Counted from the first letter of the stretch, positions 7,559-16,376 are shown. The stretch is DNA of 64,000 nt from VYFG01 sp965213885 (GCA_965213885.1 OZ243919.1:2418001-2482000), one strand, 5' to 3'. Program-made: numbers and translations. The notes: generated by a model not told the origin, from the letters alone.

Positions 7559-7586
7559 CCCGCACCTCGAACGCCCCCGAAAGCCC

Positions 7587-8804
7587 ATGCAAACCAATCC
7601 ACCCGAATCCTACCGCAGCGGTCCCGACGCGGAGGGCCACTTCGGCATTTTCGGCGGCCGTTTCGTCGCCGAAACCCTGATGCCGCTGATCCTCGAAGTG
7701 GAGCGGGCATATTACGAGTACCGCAACGACCCGGAATTCCTGAGGGAGCTGGCCTACTACTCCCGGGACTACGTCGGCCGCCCGAGTCCCCTCTACCTGG
7801 CGGAGCGCCTCAGCGATGAGCTCGGCGGCGCCAGGGTCTACTTCAAGCGCGACGAGCTGAACCATACCGGGGCCCACAAGATCAACAACACCCTCGGGCA
7901 GATCCTGCTGGCCCGCCGCATGGGCAAACGCCGCATCATCGCCGAGACCGGGGCCGGTCAGCACGGCGTCGCCACGGCCACGGTCTGCGCCCTGTTCGAC
8001 CTGCCCTGCGTGGTCTACATGGGGAAAAAGGACATCGAGCGCCAGGCGCCCAACGTGTTCCGCATGCGTCTTCTCGGGGCGGACATCGTGCCGGTAAGCA
8101 GCGGCACGGCCACGCTGAAGGACGCCATGAACGATGCCCTTAGGGACTGGGTGGCGAACGTGGAGGACACGTTCTACATCATCGGCACCTGCGCCGGCCC
8201 CCATCCCTACCCCGAGATGGTGCGGGACTTCCAGACCGTCATCGGGCGCGAGGCGCGCGAGCAGTTCATCGAACGGACCGGCAAGCTGCCGGACGTGGTC
8301 ACCGCCTGCATCGGCGGCGGCTCCAATGCCATCGGACTCTTCCATCCCTTCCTCGACGACGAGGGCGTCCGCATCATCGGGGTCGAGGCGGCGGGCCATG
8401 GCATCGACACCGGCGAGCACGCGGCCTCCCTGACCGGCGGGGAACCCGGCGTCCTGCACGGCAACCGCACCTACCTGCTGCAGACCGACGACGGGCAGAT
8501 CCTGGACGCCCATTCCATCTCCGCCGGCCTCGACTACCCGGGCATCGGGCCCGAGCATTCCTGGCTGCACGAGACCGGCCGGGTGGAGTACGTGTCCATC
8601 ACCGACGACGAGGCGCTCGAGGCGTTCAAGCTTTGCTGCAGCAGCGAAGGCATTATCCCGGCCCTGGAACCCGCCCATGCCCTCGCCCACGTGATCAAGA
8701 TCGCACCGGACATGGACCGCGGCCAGACCATCATCATGAATCTCTGCGGCCGGGGCGACAAGGACGTGTTCACCGTGGCCAAGGCCCTGGGAGTGGAGAT
8801 ATGA
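7587..8804 (+). CDS. trpB: tryptophan synthase beta subunit
   Basis: 405 residues, full length. PLP binds K98 in the invariant HTGAHKIN, the catalytic Glu is E120 in AETGAGQHG, and the phosphate loop is GGGSNAIG. Other TrpB marks are GRFVAETL, KRDELNHTG and the C-terminal NLCGRGDKD. It joins indole and serine to form tryptophan. The stop overlaps the trpA start by ATGA. trpD is 40 kb away and trpC and trpF are not in the window. Confidence 0.96.
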   Translation: MQTNPPESYRSGPDAEGHFGIFGGRFVAETLMPLILEVERAYYEYRNDPEFLRELAYYSRDYVGRPSPLYLAERLSDELGGARVYFKRDELNHTGAHKINNTLGQILLARRMGKRRIIAETGAGQHGVATATVCALFDLPCVVYMGKKDIERQAPNVFRMRLLGADIVPVSSGTATLKDAMNDALRDWVANVEDTFYIIGTCAGPHPYPEMVRDFQTVIGREAREQFIERTGKLPDVVTACIGGGSNAIGLFHPFLDDEGVRIIGVEAAGHGIDTGEHAASLTGGEPGVLHGNRTYLLQTDDGQILDAHSISAGLDYPGIGPEHSWLHETGRVEYVSITDDEALEAFKLCCSSEGIIPALEPAHALAHVIKIAPDMDRGQTIIMNLCGRGDKDVFTVAKALGVEI

Positions 8805-9619
8805 GCCGCGACCGCCTCAAAGAGCGCTTCGACCTGGTGAGGGGACAGAACCGGGCCGCGCTGGTCCCCTTCATCACCGCCGGAGACCCGGACGGGGACA
8901 CATCCCAGGCCCTCCTTGACGGACTGCCGGCCGCCGGGGCCGACATCATCGAGCTCGGCATGCCGTTTTCCGACCCCATGGCGGACGGACCCTCGATTCA
9001 GCTTGCCAACCTGCGGGCGCTGGGCAATGGCATGACCCTGGGCCGGACCCTGGCGATGGTGGAGAATTTCCGCCGGCAGGACGATGCGACGCCTGTCATC
9101 CTCATGGGCTACTACAACCCGATCCACCATTATGGCGTCCAGGCCTTCATCGACAGGGCGCTGTCCGCGGGCGTGGACGGCGTGATCATCGTGGACCTGC
9201 CGCCGGAGGAGGATGTAGAAATGGCCCATCCCTGCCTTGCCGCGGGACTGCACTGGGTGCGGCTGGCCACGCCCACCTCGGACGATGCCAGGCTGGGCGT
9301 GGTGCTGAAGAACAGTTCCGGGTTCGTCTATTACGTATCCATCGCCGGGATCACCGGCACCCGTTCGGCGAAGCAGCAGTCCGTCGCCGATGCGGTCGCC
9401 CGCGTCCGGCGCCACACCGACCTGCCCGTGGCGGTCGGCTTCGGCATCAAGAACGTCGAACACGTCCGCGCCGCCGCACAGGTGGCGGACGGTGTCATCG
9501 TGGGCTCCGCGATCGTCGACCGCATTGCGGAAGGCGCCGGCAACGAACGCCCCGGCGCCGACATCTGCCGGGAGGTGCACCGGTTCGTCAGGGAACTCGC
9601 CTCCGGCACCGGACGCTAG
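8801..9619 (+). CDS. trpA: tryptophan synthase alpha subunit
   Basis: 272 residues of the TIM-barrel TrpA type. The start is the ATG at 8801 that overlaps the trpB stop; an upstream in-frame start at 8633 lies inside trpB and is ignored. Catalytic E51 (IIELGMPFSDP) and D62 (ADGPSIQ) are present, as are VDLPPEE and the phosphate-binding GFGIKN and GSAIVD. It cleaves indole-3-glycerol phosphate and passes indole to TrpB. Confidence 0.96.
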   Translation: MSRDRLKERFDLVRGQNRAALVPFITAGDPDGDTSQALLDGLPAAGADIIELGMPFSDPMADGPSIQLANLRALGNGMTLGRTLAMVENFRRQDDATPVILMGYYNPIHHYGVQAFIDRALSAGVDGVIIVDLPPEEDVEMAHPCLAAGLHWVRLATPTSDDARLGVVLKNSSGFVYYVSIAGITGTRSAKQQSVADAVARVRRHTDLPVAVGFGIKNVEHVRAAAQVADGVIVGSAIVDRIAEGAGNERPGADICREVHRFVRELASGTGR

Positions 9620-9686
9620 CCGCCGGCGGGCCGGAATCCGGTTCCGCCGGGGCCGCCCGGGCAGTCCGGGGGACCAGGATTCACCC

Positions 9687-9706
9687 GGACTCCGGCCCCG
9701 GAGTCC
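9687..9706. terminator. hairpin between convergent trpA and the thioesterase gene
   Basis: GGACTCCGG-CC-CCGGAGTCC is a perfect inverted repeat (9-bp arms) in the 100-bp gap between convergent genes. No T-run follows on either strand, so it may protect 3' ends or act in termination with Rho rather than being a classical terminator. Confidence 0.45.
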
Positions 9707-9720
9707 TCCTGCAGGACTGA

Positions 9721-10122
9721 TTATGCAAGCAGCTCGATCGGCGCCGGCCGACGGCTCTCGTCGATGCAGACATAGGTGATCGTCGCCTCGGTGACCTTCA
9801 GCAGCTTCACGTCGGCCTGCCTGCGCCGCACCCAGGCCTCGATGTGGATGGAGATGGATGTGCGGCCGATCCTGCTCACGCCGCAATAGCAGCTCACCTG
9901 ATCCCCCACGTAAACCGGCAGGTGGAAAGTCATGGAATCGACCGCCACCGTCACCAGCCTGCCCTGAACCGTGTAGCTGGCGTAGATTGCGCCCGCAAGG
10001 TCCATCTGGGACATGATCCAGCCGCCGAAGATGTCTCCGGCGGGATTGGCGTCCGCCGGCATGGCGATGGTGCGCAGGGAAGGCTCCCTTCCCTCCAGCA
10101 CACCCGGATCACCCATGGCCAC
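9721..10122 (-). CDS. acyl-CoA thioesterase (YciA-like hotdog fold)
   Basis: 133 residues with the YciA/BACH pattern NPAGDIFGGWIMSQMDLAG at residues 25-43, which carries the conserved Asn, Gly-Gly and catalytic Asp. VDSMTFHLPVYVGDQV follows, as expected in hotdog acyl-CoA thioesterases. It hydrolyses acyl-CoA to free acid and CoA; chain length is not predictable. The start is GTG at 10122 or ATG at 10116. It follows the AhpD-like gene by six bases, so the two are probably cotranscribed. Confidence 0.85.
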   Translation of the reverse strand: MAMGDPGVLEGREPSLRTIAMPADANPAGDIFGGWIMSQMDLAGAIYASYTVQGRLVTVAVDSMTFHLPVYVGDQVSCYCGVSRIGRTSISIHIEAWVRRRQADVKLLKVTEATITYVCIDESRRPAPIELLA

Positions 10123-10128
10123 AGGCGC

Positions 10129-10704
10129 TCACGGTTCCCGCCCCATGGCATAGAACTCGTCATTCGGCCGCATGTCGATCATGTTGGCGATGCGGTTCGA
10201 CAGGCCGAAGAACGCGGCAATGGCGCCGATGTCCCAGATATCCTCGTCATTGAACCCATGGGTGTGCAGGGTCTCGAAATCGGCCTGCCCGACCCGCCCG
10301 GGAGAGGCGGCGATCCGGACTGCGAAGTCCAGCATCGCCGTCTGTCTCGGCGTGATGTCGGCCTTGCGGTAGTTCACCGCGACCTGATCCGCCAGCAAGG
10401 GGTCCCTGGAATAGATCCGCAGGATGGCGCCATGGGCGATCACGCAGTAATGGCAGTCATTCAGGGCGCTGGTGGCCACGACGATCATCTCGCGTTCCGC
10501 CTTGCTGAGGCCGCCCTCCTTCAGCATCAGAGCATCATGGTATTCGAAGAAGGCGCGAAACTCCGCCGGGCGGTGGGCGAGTGTGAGAAACACGTTGGGA
10601 ATGAACCCCGCCTTCTCGTGGACCGCCTCGATCCTGGCGCGGATATCCGCGTCGAGGGATTCGAGGTCGGGTACCGGATAACGGCTGATGGGCTTGCCAG
10701 ACAT
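10129..10704 (-). CDS. peroxidase-related protein, AhpD/carboxymuconolactone decarboxylase-like fold
   Basis: 191 residues. The redox motif is C84-H-Y-C87 followed by H91 (LNDCHYCVIAHG), in an all-helical AhpD-type domain. The N-terminus (PDLESLDADIRARIEAVHEKAGFIPNVF) matches the uncharacterised peroxidase-related subgroup. It is likely a thiol-based peroxidase or alkylhydroperoxidase partner; activity is inferred from the motif only. It is in a same-strand series with the thioesterase and, 23 bases upstream, the deoxynucleoside kinase. Confidence 0.82.
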   Translation of the reverse strand: MSGKPISRYPVPDLESLDADIRARIEAVHEKAGFIPNVFLTLAHRPAEFRAFFEYHDALMLKEGGLSKAEREMIVVATSALNDCHYCVIAHGAILRIYSRDPLLADQVAVNYRKADITPRQTAMLDFAVRIAASPGRVGQADFETLHTHGFNDEDIWDIGAIAAFFGLSNRIANMIDMRPNDEFYAMGREP

Positions 10705-10727
10705 TGCGGTTCGCGACTTGCCGGGGC

Positions 10728-11363
10728 TCAGAAATCCGGGTTGAAGTAGTGCCGTCCCGACTGGACGCTTTCCACCTGCTCGAGCAGGAGTGCGTAGTGC
10801 TCGTCATTGTCGAGGAAATTCGAATTCTCCGCGTTGACCATCAGCAGCGGCGAGTCGTGATAGCTCAGGAAGAAGCGGATATAGGACTCGGACAGCTCCT
10901 CCAGGAAGCTCCGCTCCATGTTCCGCTCGAACAGGATGCCTCGCTTGCGGATCCGCCGGACCAGGACGCCTGTGGGCGCCTGCAGGAAAATGACGAGGTC
11001 GGGCTTGGGCACTTCCAGGACCAGATGCCCGAACACCTGCTCGTACAGGTACAGTTCGTCCTCATCCAGGATCAGCCGGGCGAACAGCGGATCCTTGTCC
11101 AGCATGAAGTCCGCGACGCGGACGGGCGAGAAGAGATCGTCCTGGCGCAGCTCCTTCAGTTGCTGCACACGCTGGAACAGGAAAAACAGCTGGGTCTGCA
11201 GGGCGTACTGTGACGGTGAACGGTAGAAACGCTCCAGGAACGGGTTTTCGGTGGACTGCTCCAGCAGGAGATCCGCGCCAATGGACCCCGCGATCCGCCG
11301 GGCAAGGGTGCTCTTGCCCACACCGATGGGGCCCTCGACGACGATGTATCTCTTGTCTTTGAT
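10728..11363 (-). CDS. deoxynucleoside kinase (dCK/dGK family), start unresolved
   Basis: The C-terminal 197 residues are a good deoxynucleoside kinase: LLLEQSTENPFLERFY, LQTQLFFLFQRVQQL, VADFMLDKDPLFA and a lid with RIRKRGILFERN. The P-loop reads EGPIGVGKST, but the only standard start in frame is the GTG within that loop (11321), which would cut it off. An in-frame TAA lies about 80 bases upstream, and no ATG, GTG or TTG falls between it and the P-loop. Either a rare ATC start (11363 or 11345) is used, or a one-base indel separates an ATG at 11424 in a neighbouring frame. The product would phosphorylate deoxynucleosides for salvage. Confidence 0.75.
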   Translation of the reverse strand: MKDKRYIVVEGPIGVGKSTLARRIAGSIGADLLLEQSTENPFLERFYRSPSQYALQTQLFFLFQRVQQLKELRQDDLFSPVRVADFMLDKDPLFARLILDEDELYLYEQVFGHLVLEVPKPDLVIFLQAPTGVLVRRIRKRGILFERNMERSFLEELSESYIRFFLSYHDSPLLMVNAENSNFLDNDEHYALLLEQVESVQSGRHYFNPDF

Positions 11364-11504
11364 CTGTCTGCCTGCGCTTGCCTGGGTCGGCCGGCCCGGG
11401 CCGGCCGGTTACCGTTGCCGTCATATTGCCGCGGTCAGGCTAATGTACACTCGTCCCGTGTCAAATTGCTACATCAACCGCCCCCACGGCAACCCGATGC
11501 CCCC

Positions 11505-12030
11505 TTCTTCCGCATCTCACCGGTCGAGGCGCAGATGCTCGATCCCCAGCTGGGGACCTGCTGGCGCGCGCTTGAAGACGCAGGCATGGATCCGGAACAA
11601 CTCAAGGGAAACCGCACCGGCGTTTACGCGGGGATCGGCAACAATGCATACCGCGGCCTGATCCTCGATGCCAGCGAAACCACGGAGCCTGCCGCCAGCC
11701 CGTAAGCTGTCACGGGGACCTCTTCAACACGGCCATCGGCCGGACGTCCTATGCCCTGGGCCTGGAGGGGCCGGCGCTGGCGCTGGACACGACCTGCTCG
11801 TCTTCGCTGGTGGCGATTCACCAGGCAGCGACAAGCCTGCATTTCGCCGAGTCGGACCTCGCGCTCGCTGGTGGCGTGTACCCGATCCTTTCGGGACGCC
11901 TGCTGGAACCGCGCGCCAATGCCGGGATGCTTTCGCCGGACGGCCGCTGCGCCACCTTCGACGCAGCGGCGAACGGTTATGTGCGGGGCGAGGGCTGCGG
12001 AATCGTCGTGCTCAAGCGTCTGGCGAAGGG
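11505..12030 (+). pseudogene. polyketide synthase ketosynthase-domain remnant
   Basis: Fragments of a type I PKS beta-ketoacyl synthase are spread over different frames. First comes FFRISPVEAQMLDPQ...WRALEDAGMDPEQLKGNRTGVYAGIGNN. After a shift near 11700 follow FNTAIGRTSYALGLEGPALALDTTCSSSLVAIHQA, with the active-site Cys, and SPDGRCATFDAAANGYVRGEGCGIVVLKRL. The start, the end and the downstream catalytic histidines are missing, so no working domain can be made. It shows that a PKS-type locus once stood here or was brought in. Confidence 0.85.
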
Positions 12031-12041
12031 GCGAGGGCTGC

Positions 12042-12549
12042 GGTGTTCGCCCCGCCGGTGTGCAAGGTGGATGAATGCCCCGAGGAGTTGGACGTGGCGA
12101 CCAGATACTGCACCGAGATGACCCAACGGCGCATGGAACAGTTCAGGTCCATCGAGGAATGCGCGGATTTCCTGAACGATCTGTCGGCCTTCCACCGTCC
12201 CGTCCCCGGGATCCGTGATCTGTACGTACGGACCATCCTTCGCGAATGTGGAACGAACAGGGCTACATGCTCCGGTGTCCGCGCGACTATGAAGCGCAGG
12301 TGCTCTATCACGCCCGGGCGTTCACCGTCATGGTGGATTTCGACGAGTTTCGGTGCCCGACGAAAGTCATCGGCGCCGACCCGGACCTGCCGTATTCATT
12401 TCTTCCCACTTTCGACCTGAGCCACATATTGGATGTAGACTTAGGACTTCCTGTCCGAGTCGACGCACTTTCTCCAGCTCGAACAACCGGCGAAATGCGT
12501 GGAGGCGATGCGGGAAATTCTGGAATCCCACGACCTGCTGCATCCATGA
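12042..12549 (+). pseudogene. alpha/beta hydrolase remnant
   Basis: Three frame segments join into the C-terminal half of an alpha/beta hydrolase. The first (about 12042-12243) holds ECADFLNDLSAFHRPVPGIRD. The second is NEQGYMLRCPRDYEAQ...FTVMVDFDEFRCPTKVIGADPDL. The third, after a shift near 12440, is STHFLQLEQPAKCVEAM followed by LESHDLLHP and a stop. The nucleophile region is missing. It directly abuts the ketosynthase remnant, so the two may come from one degraded cluster or from an end-to-end deletion. Confidence 0.6.
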
Positions 12550-12737
12550 TTGCAGGGTCGGGGGCCGAAATCGGGGCCCCTGGGCCCTGAAGAGCCCAGC
12601 GCCGTGCGGGATTCTCCGATGGCAGACGATTGCTGCAAGTGCTCCAGACAAGCCACCAACATGCAGATTTTCCGAAGCGCGGAACCGGTTCCCGCCCTCC
12701 AGCGGGTGTCTGATACCGGAGATATGCCGATTTCGAC

Positions 12738-14489
12738 ATGAATACGCGTGATCCGGGCCTTCGCTACCAGGCCGACGAGTCGCTGCCGGTCACAACTGCG
12801 CTTGGCCTTGGCATGCAGCTCACCGTCCTCAGTGTATCGGCCACGATCCTGCTCACAACCATCGTGGTTCGCGCCGCCGGGGGGAGCGAATCCTACCTGT
12901 CCTGGGCGGTTGTCGCAGCCGTGGCGATCGGCGGAGCGGCCACGATTCTCCAGTCGGTCCGGCTCGGGCGTTTCGGTATGGGCCATGTCCTCATGATGGG
13001 GAGTTCATCTGCCTTTATCGCTGTCTGCATCAGGGCGCTCGCCGAAGGCGGGCCGGGCATGCTGGCCACCCTGGTGCTGGTCTCGGCACTCTTCCAGTTC
13101 CTGATTTCCCAGCGGCTTGCGCTGTTCCGACGGATCTTCACCCCGACCGTCTCGGGGACGGTGCTCATGCTGATACCGGTCTCGGTCATGCCGGCCGCCT
13201 TCAGCCTGCTCACGGACGTGCCGGAAGGGAGTCCCGCCCAGGGGGCGCGGCTGAGCGCCCTCGTTACCGTGCTCGTCATGTGCGGTTTCTCGCTCAAGGG
13301 TTCCGGGACACTCCGCCTCTGGGCTCCGGTGCTCGGTGTCGTCATCGGTTCCGCAGTCGCCGCCTACTACGGCATCTATGACATGGCCCGCGTTCTGGAG
13401 GCCCCGTGGGTTGGCCTTCCCCGGTCCGAATGGCCAGGCCTTGACCTTGGCTTCGGACCGGTGTTCTGGGCACTTCTTCCCGGGTTCCTGCTGGCGGCGA
13501 TGATCGGCTCGGTGAGGACAATCAGCAGCGCCGTTGCCATCCAGAGCGTGTCCTGGCGCATGGCCCGGGCAGTGGATTTCCGTGCGGTGCAGGGTGCGGT
13601 CGCTACCGATGGACTGTCCAACCTGTTCTCCGGGCTCACGGGAACCATGCCGAATACATCCTATTCGGCCGGCGCATCCCTCGCCCGGCTCACCGGGGTC
13701 GCATCCCGGAATGTCGGGATCGCGGCCGGCGCAATGATCCTTGCGATGGCATTCTTTCCCAAGGCGCTGGCCCTGGTGCTGGGGATTCCCGGTCCGGTCT
13801 TCGCGGCCTATCTCATCGTGATGATGGCTACACTGTTCCTGGTCGGTGGGCAGATGGTCATCCAGGATCAGGTCAACTACCGCAAGGGCCTGATCGTCGG
13901 CATGAGTATCCTGATGGGATCCGGCTTTCAGGGCGGCGCGATCTTCCCGGAATTCTTCTCGGTCTTTGCCGGCGGCCTGTTCAACAATGGGATGACGTCC
14001 GGCGGTTTCATCGCGATCTTCATGACCCTGTTCCTGGAGTTCGCGGAACGCCGCCCCAGACGTTTCGAGGCGGCGTTCGACCTGTCATCCCTGGAGAAAC
14101 TGAGGGAGTTCCTCGGGGAATTCGCTTCCGCCAACGGCTGGGACGACGGCATGATATTCCGCCTGGACGCCGTCGGCGAAGAGGCATTGCTTACGCTCCT
14201 CGAGCGAAAGGACGATGACGGGGAAGGCGGACGACTGCTTGTGAGTGCACGCAGGGAAGACGAAGGAGCGGTTCTCGAATTCGTCGCCGCAATGTCCGTG
14301 GGGGAGAACCTCCAGGACAGGATTGCGGTGCTCGGCGAGCCGACCGAAGAGGCGCCGATCGAGCAGGAGGCGTCACTCCGGCTGCTGCACCACTTCTCGG
14401 ACTCGATCCGTCACCAGCAATACCATGGAGTGGAAATCCTGAGCGTCCGCGTGAATACCAAAAAATCGATTCTCGGTATCCGGGGGTGA
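12738..14489 (+). CDS. NCS2 (uracil/xanthine) permease with a C-terminal cytosolic domain
   Basis: 583 residues. Residues about 20-440 form a multi-spanning NCS2 nucleobase transporter with GMGHVLMMGSSSAFI, IPVSVMPAAFSLL, GLTGTMPNTSYSAGASL (the family motif region) and GGQMVIQDQVNYRKG. The last about 135 residues are soluble: SLEKLREFLGEFASANGW, VGEEALLTLLE and RHQQYHGVEIL. They have the look of a histidine-kinase-like ATPase or anti-sigma (RsbW-like) domain. Ordinary NCS2 members end near 430-460 residues. The transported base and the role of the tail are unknown. The gene stands alone, flanked by degraded DNA. Confidence 0.8.
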   Translation: MNTRDPGLRYQADESLPVTTALGLGMQLTVLSVSATILLTTIVVRAAGGSESYLSWAVVAAVAIGGAATILQSVRLGRFGMGHVLMMGSSSAFIAVCIRALAEGGPGMLATLVLVSALFQFLISQRLALFRRIFTPTVSGTVLMLIPVSVMPAAFSLLTDVPEGSPAQGARLSALVTVLVMCGFSLKGSGTLRLWAPVLGVVIGSAVAAYYGIYDMARVLEAPWVGLPRSEWPGLDLGFGPVFWALLPGFLLAAMIGSVRTISSAVAIQSVSWRMARAVDFRAVQGAVATDGLSNLFSGLTGTMPNTSYSAGASLARLTGVASRNVGIAAGAMILAMAFFPKALALVLGIPGPVFAAYLIVMMATLFLVGGQMVIQDQVNYRKGLIVGMSILMGSGFQGGAIFPEFFSVFAGGLFNNGMTSGGFIAIFMTLFLEFAERRPRRFEAAFDLSSLEKLREFLGEFASANGWDDGMIFRLDAVGEEALLTLLERKDDDGEGGRLLVSARREDEGAVLEFVAAMSVGENLQDRIAVLGEPTEEAPIEQEASLRLLHHFSDSIRHQQYHGVEILSVRVNTKKSILGIRG

Positions 14490-14965
14490 ATGCTCGGCCA
14501 TGAACGACCAGTCGGATGTTTCCCCCATGTTGCCCACCGGCTTCACATGCCTGGGGGCTGCTCCGCCCGTGGACAACAGAGGAAGACTGTGGCTCGGGCG
14601 GGCAGGGTGAGAGATGTCCTCAGACGTCTACCACATTGACAAGACGTTCCACAGCCGTTCCCGGATCTTGTCGAGGCTGTGCCGATCTTCCATAAGCTCG
14701 CTATAGCCTCAGGATTGTTCCTTGCCTAGATTCGAGGCCATCCTTTCAATGCTGGAGACACGGTGCAACAATTCCTTGTGAATCACGGATCTTGTCCCCT
14801 TCCCGGGAGTCGATCGATGCGCAGGTTGTGATTGCGGGCGTATTCGAGGACGGCAAGGCACTGCGTACATCCTGCTGCAGGTATACGATCATTCGACGGC
14901 GTTCTTTCACCCATCGCCCTCCATGGATATCGTGCGTTTCCCTTTCATGAATCCGGAGACCCACG
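14490..14965. other. degraded region with a possible serine-recombinase fragment
   Basis: No intact gene. On the minus strand around 14811-14860 one frame reads LAVLEYARNHNLRID. This resembles the stretch after the N-terminal catalytic region of Pin-type serine recombinases, but no catalytic Ser motif is found. A second minus-strand run (about 14640-14790) gives coding-like but unassigned peptides broken by a stop. I regard the whole as mobile-element debris. Confidence 0.4.
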
Positions 14966-15085
14966 ATGGCACAATCGCAACGATCCAGGCACATCCACCG
15001 CAGCCGTACGGAGTGGTTCCGCCTGCTGTCGGAATTCGAGGCCAGTGACACCACGCAACGGAGCTTCTGCGCCGCTCTAGGGCCC
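14966..15085 (+). mobile_element. IS66-type accessory (TnpA-like) N-terminal fragment
   Basis: Begins with ATG and reads about 37 residues (SRTEWFRLLSEFEASDTTQRSFCAALG) resembling the helix-turn-helix start of IS66-family TnpA proteins. It then ends abruptly against an oppositely oriented transposase fragment. The rest of the element is missing. Confidence 0.55.
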
Positions 15086-15350
15086 GGTTCCGCGTTTGCC
15101 GACATGTCGGTCAATATGAGCCACCAGCCCCAATCGCTCGGCCAGGTCATACAGGGCCGCTACCGCGCCAAAGTCGTGACCACCGCGGTATCGGGTTGGC
15201 CGGCAGCAACGGGTGAAGTCAACGCGACGACGATGTCATCGGCCTTGTCGAGGTATTTCTGCCAGACGATCTTGGGTTTGCCGTCAATGCGCCTGCATGC
15301 GCGGGCGTAGTAATAGGGCAGCCAGTCTTGCCGCGAATGATTTCTTGGGG
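15085..15350 (-). mobile_element. transposase N-terminal fragment (IS1634/IS4-like)
   Basis: The minus-strand frame reads YYYARACRRIDGKPKIVWQKYLDKADDIV and, further on, FGAVAALYDLAERLGLV followed by HIDRHVGKRGTGP. This is the N-terminal region of a DDE transposase of the IS1634-like type. The frame is cut at about 15085, where it meets the IS66-like fragment, so the catalytic core is absent. Terminal inverted repeats were not found. Confidence 0.6.
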
Positions 15351-15573
15351 AAAGAAGAAGGGTAAAACCCAACATAATTTCACTGCCGAACGCAGTACAC
15401 TCGGGCTGGCACCACATCCTGTCGGAAACATCCAAACCTACTGTCACTGACATCGAATGCCGCTAGCAAAGGTGCGGAAGAACGGCCTGAGTATGGGTAG
15501 CTCATTCAGCCGAGCTTGACCTTGTAATAGGCACCGTAACGACGTACATTACCGCCAGATAGGAGGTTACGCA

Positions 15574-15861
15574 ATGGTTCAGACAAACACGGCTCACAGC
15601 GAGCGCATCAACCTGCGCCTCAGCGAAACCGCGAAGCGGCGTATCGAACAAGCAGCCTCCGTCGAAGGCAAGACCGTCAGCGCCTTCATCGTGTCCAGCG
15701 CGCTGGCAACCGCCGAGAAGACGATCGACCGGCACGAGGCCCTGGCGCTTGCCCGCGACGACGCATCGCGTTTCTTCGATGCCCTGGCCGTTCCGCCGCC
15801 GCCGAACGAACGCCTCCGCGCGGCGCTGGATGAGCACGCAGGGCGCGTCGACTCGCGTTGA
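15574..15861 (+). CDS. DUF1778 antitoxin (TacA-like)
   Basis: 95 residues with a ribbon-helix-helix start: ERINLRLSETAKRRIEQAASVEGKTVSAFIVSSAL. The C-terminal tail (FFDALAVPPPPNERLRAAL) is what such antitoxins use to wrap the toxin. A clear AGGAGG site precedes the ATG. DUF1778 proteins bind and neutralise GNAT toxins and repress their own promoter. The stop overlaps the toxin start (TTGA). Confidence 0.9.
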   Translation: MVQTNTAHSERINLRLSETAKRRIEQAASVEGKTVSAFIVSSALATAEKTIDRHEALALARDDASRFFDALAVPPPPNERLRAALDEHAGRVDSR

Positions 15862-16376
15862 ACGGTTCCGATGCGCTTATCATTGAGCCGCTTGGCAGAC
15901 GGCACGACCGGGCGGCCTTTTCCTGCGGCCTTCCCGAGCTGGACCGCTATCTGGCACGCCAGGCCGGCCAGCACGTCCGGCGCCGGATCGCCCGGGTTTT
16001 CGTCTGCACCGCCGGCGACGCCGATACCGTCCTCGGCTTCTACACGCTGAGCGCCCTGTCGATCGATCTGGCCTCACTGCCCGATGACCTTTCACGGAAA
16101 CTGCCGCGCCATCCGGTGCCCTGCGCCCTGATCGGCCAGCTGGCGGTCGACCGATCTGCGCACGGGCGCGGCCTCGGACGCATGCTCCTCGCCGATGCGG
16201 TCAAGCGGACCGTGGCCGCTGGTGAAACCGTGGCCATGCACGCCCTGATCGTGGATGCCGCGAATGAGAACGCAAAACGATTCTACGAGAGGCTCGGCTT
16301 CCTGCTGCTCACGGACGACCCGATGCGCCTGTTCCTTCCGCTCGGCCATACCGCCCTGCAAGGCCCGCAGGGATAG
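15858..16376 (+). CDS. GNAT acetyltransferase toxin (TacT-like)
   Basis: 172 residues of GNAT fold. It has FSCGLPELDRYLARQAGQ, typical of TacT-class toxins, GFYTLSALSIDL, and the acetyl-CoA loop VDRSAHGRGLGRMLL. NAKRFYERLGF carries the conserved Tyr. These toxins acetylate charged tRNA and block translation. The start is a TTG overlapping the antitoxin stop by TTGA, which couples translation. An intact pair inside degraded DNA suggests it is kept by addiction. Confidence 0.9.
   Translation: MNGSDALIIEPLGRRHDRAAFSCGLPELDRYLARQAGQHVRRRIARVFVCTAGDADTVLGFYTLSALSIDLASLPDDLSRKLPRHPVPCALIGQLAVDRSAHGRGLGRMLLADAVKRTVAAGETVAMHALIVDAANENAKRFYERLGFLLLTDDPMRLFLPLGHTALQGPQG

Noticed and set aside
14746..15150. 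134-residue minus-strand open frame over the insertion debris
   Set aside because: Crosses the IS66-like start on the other strand and has no recognisable family.
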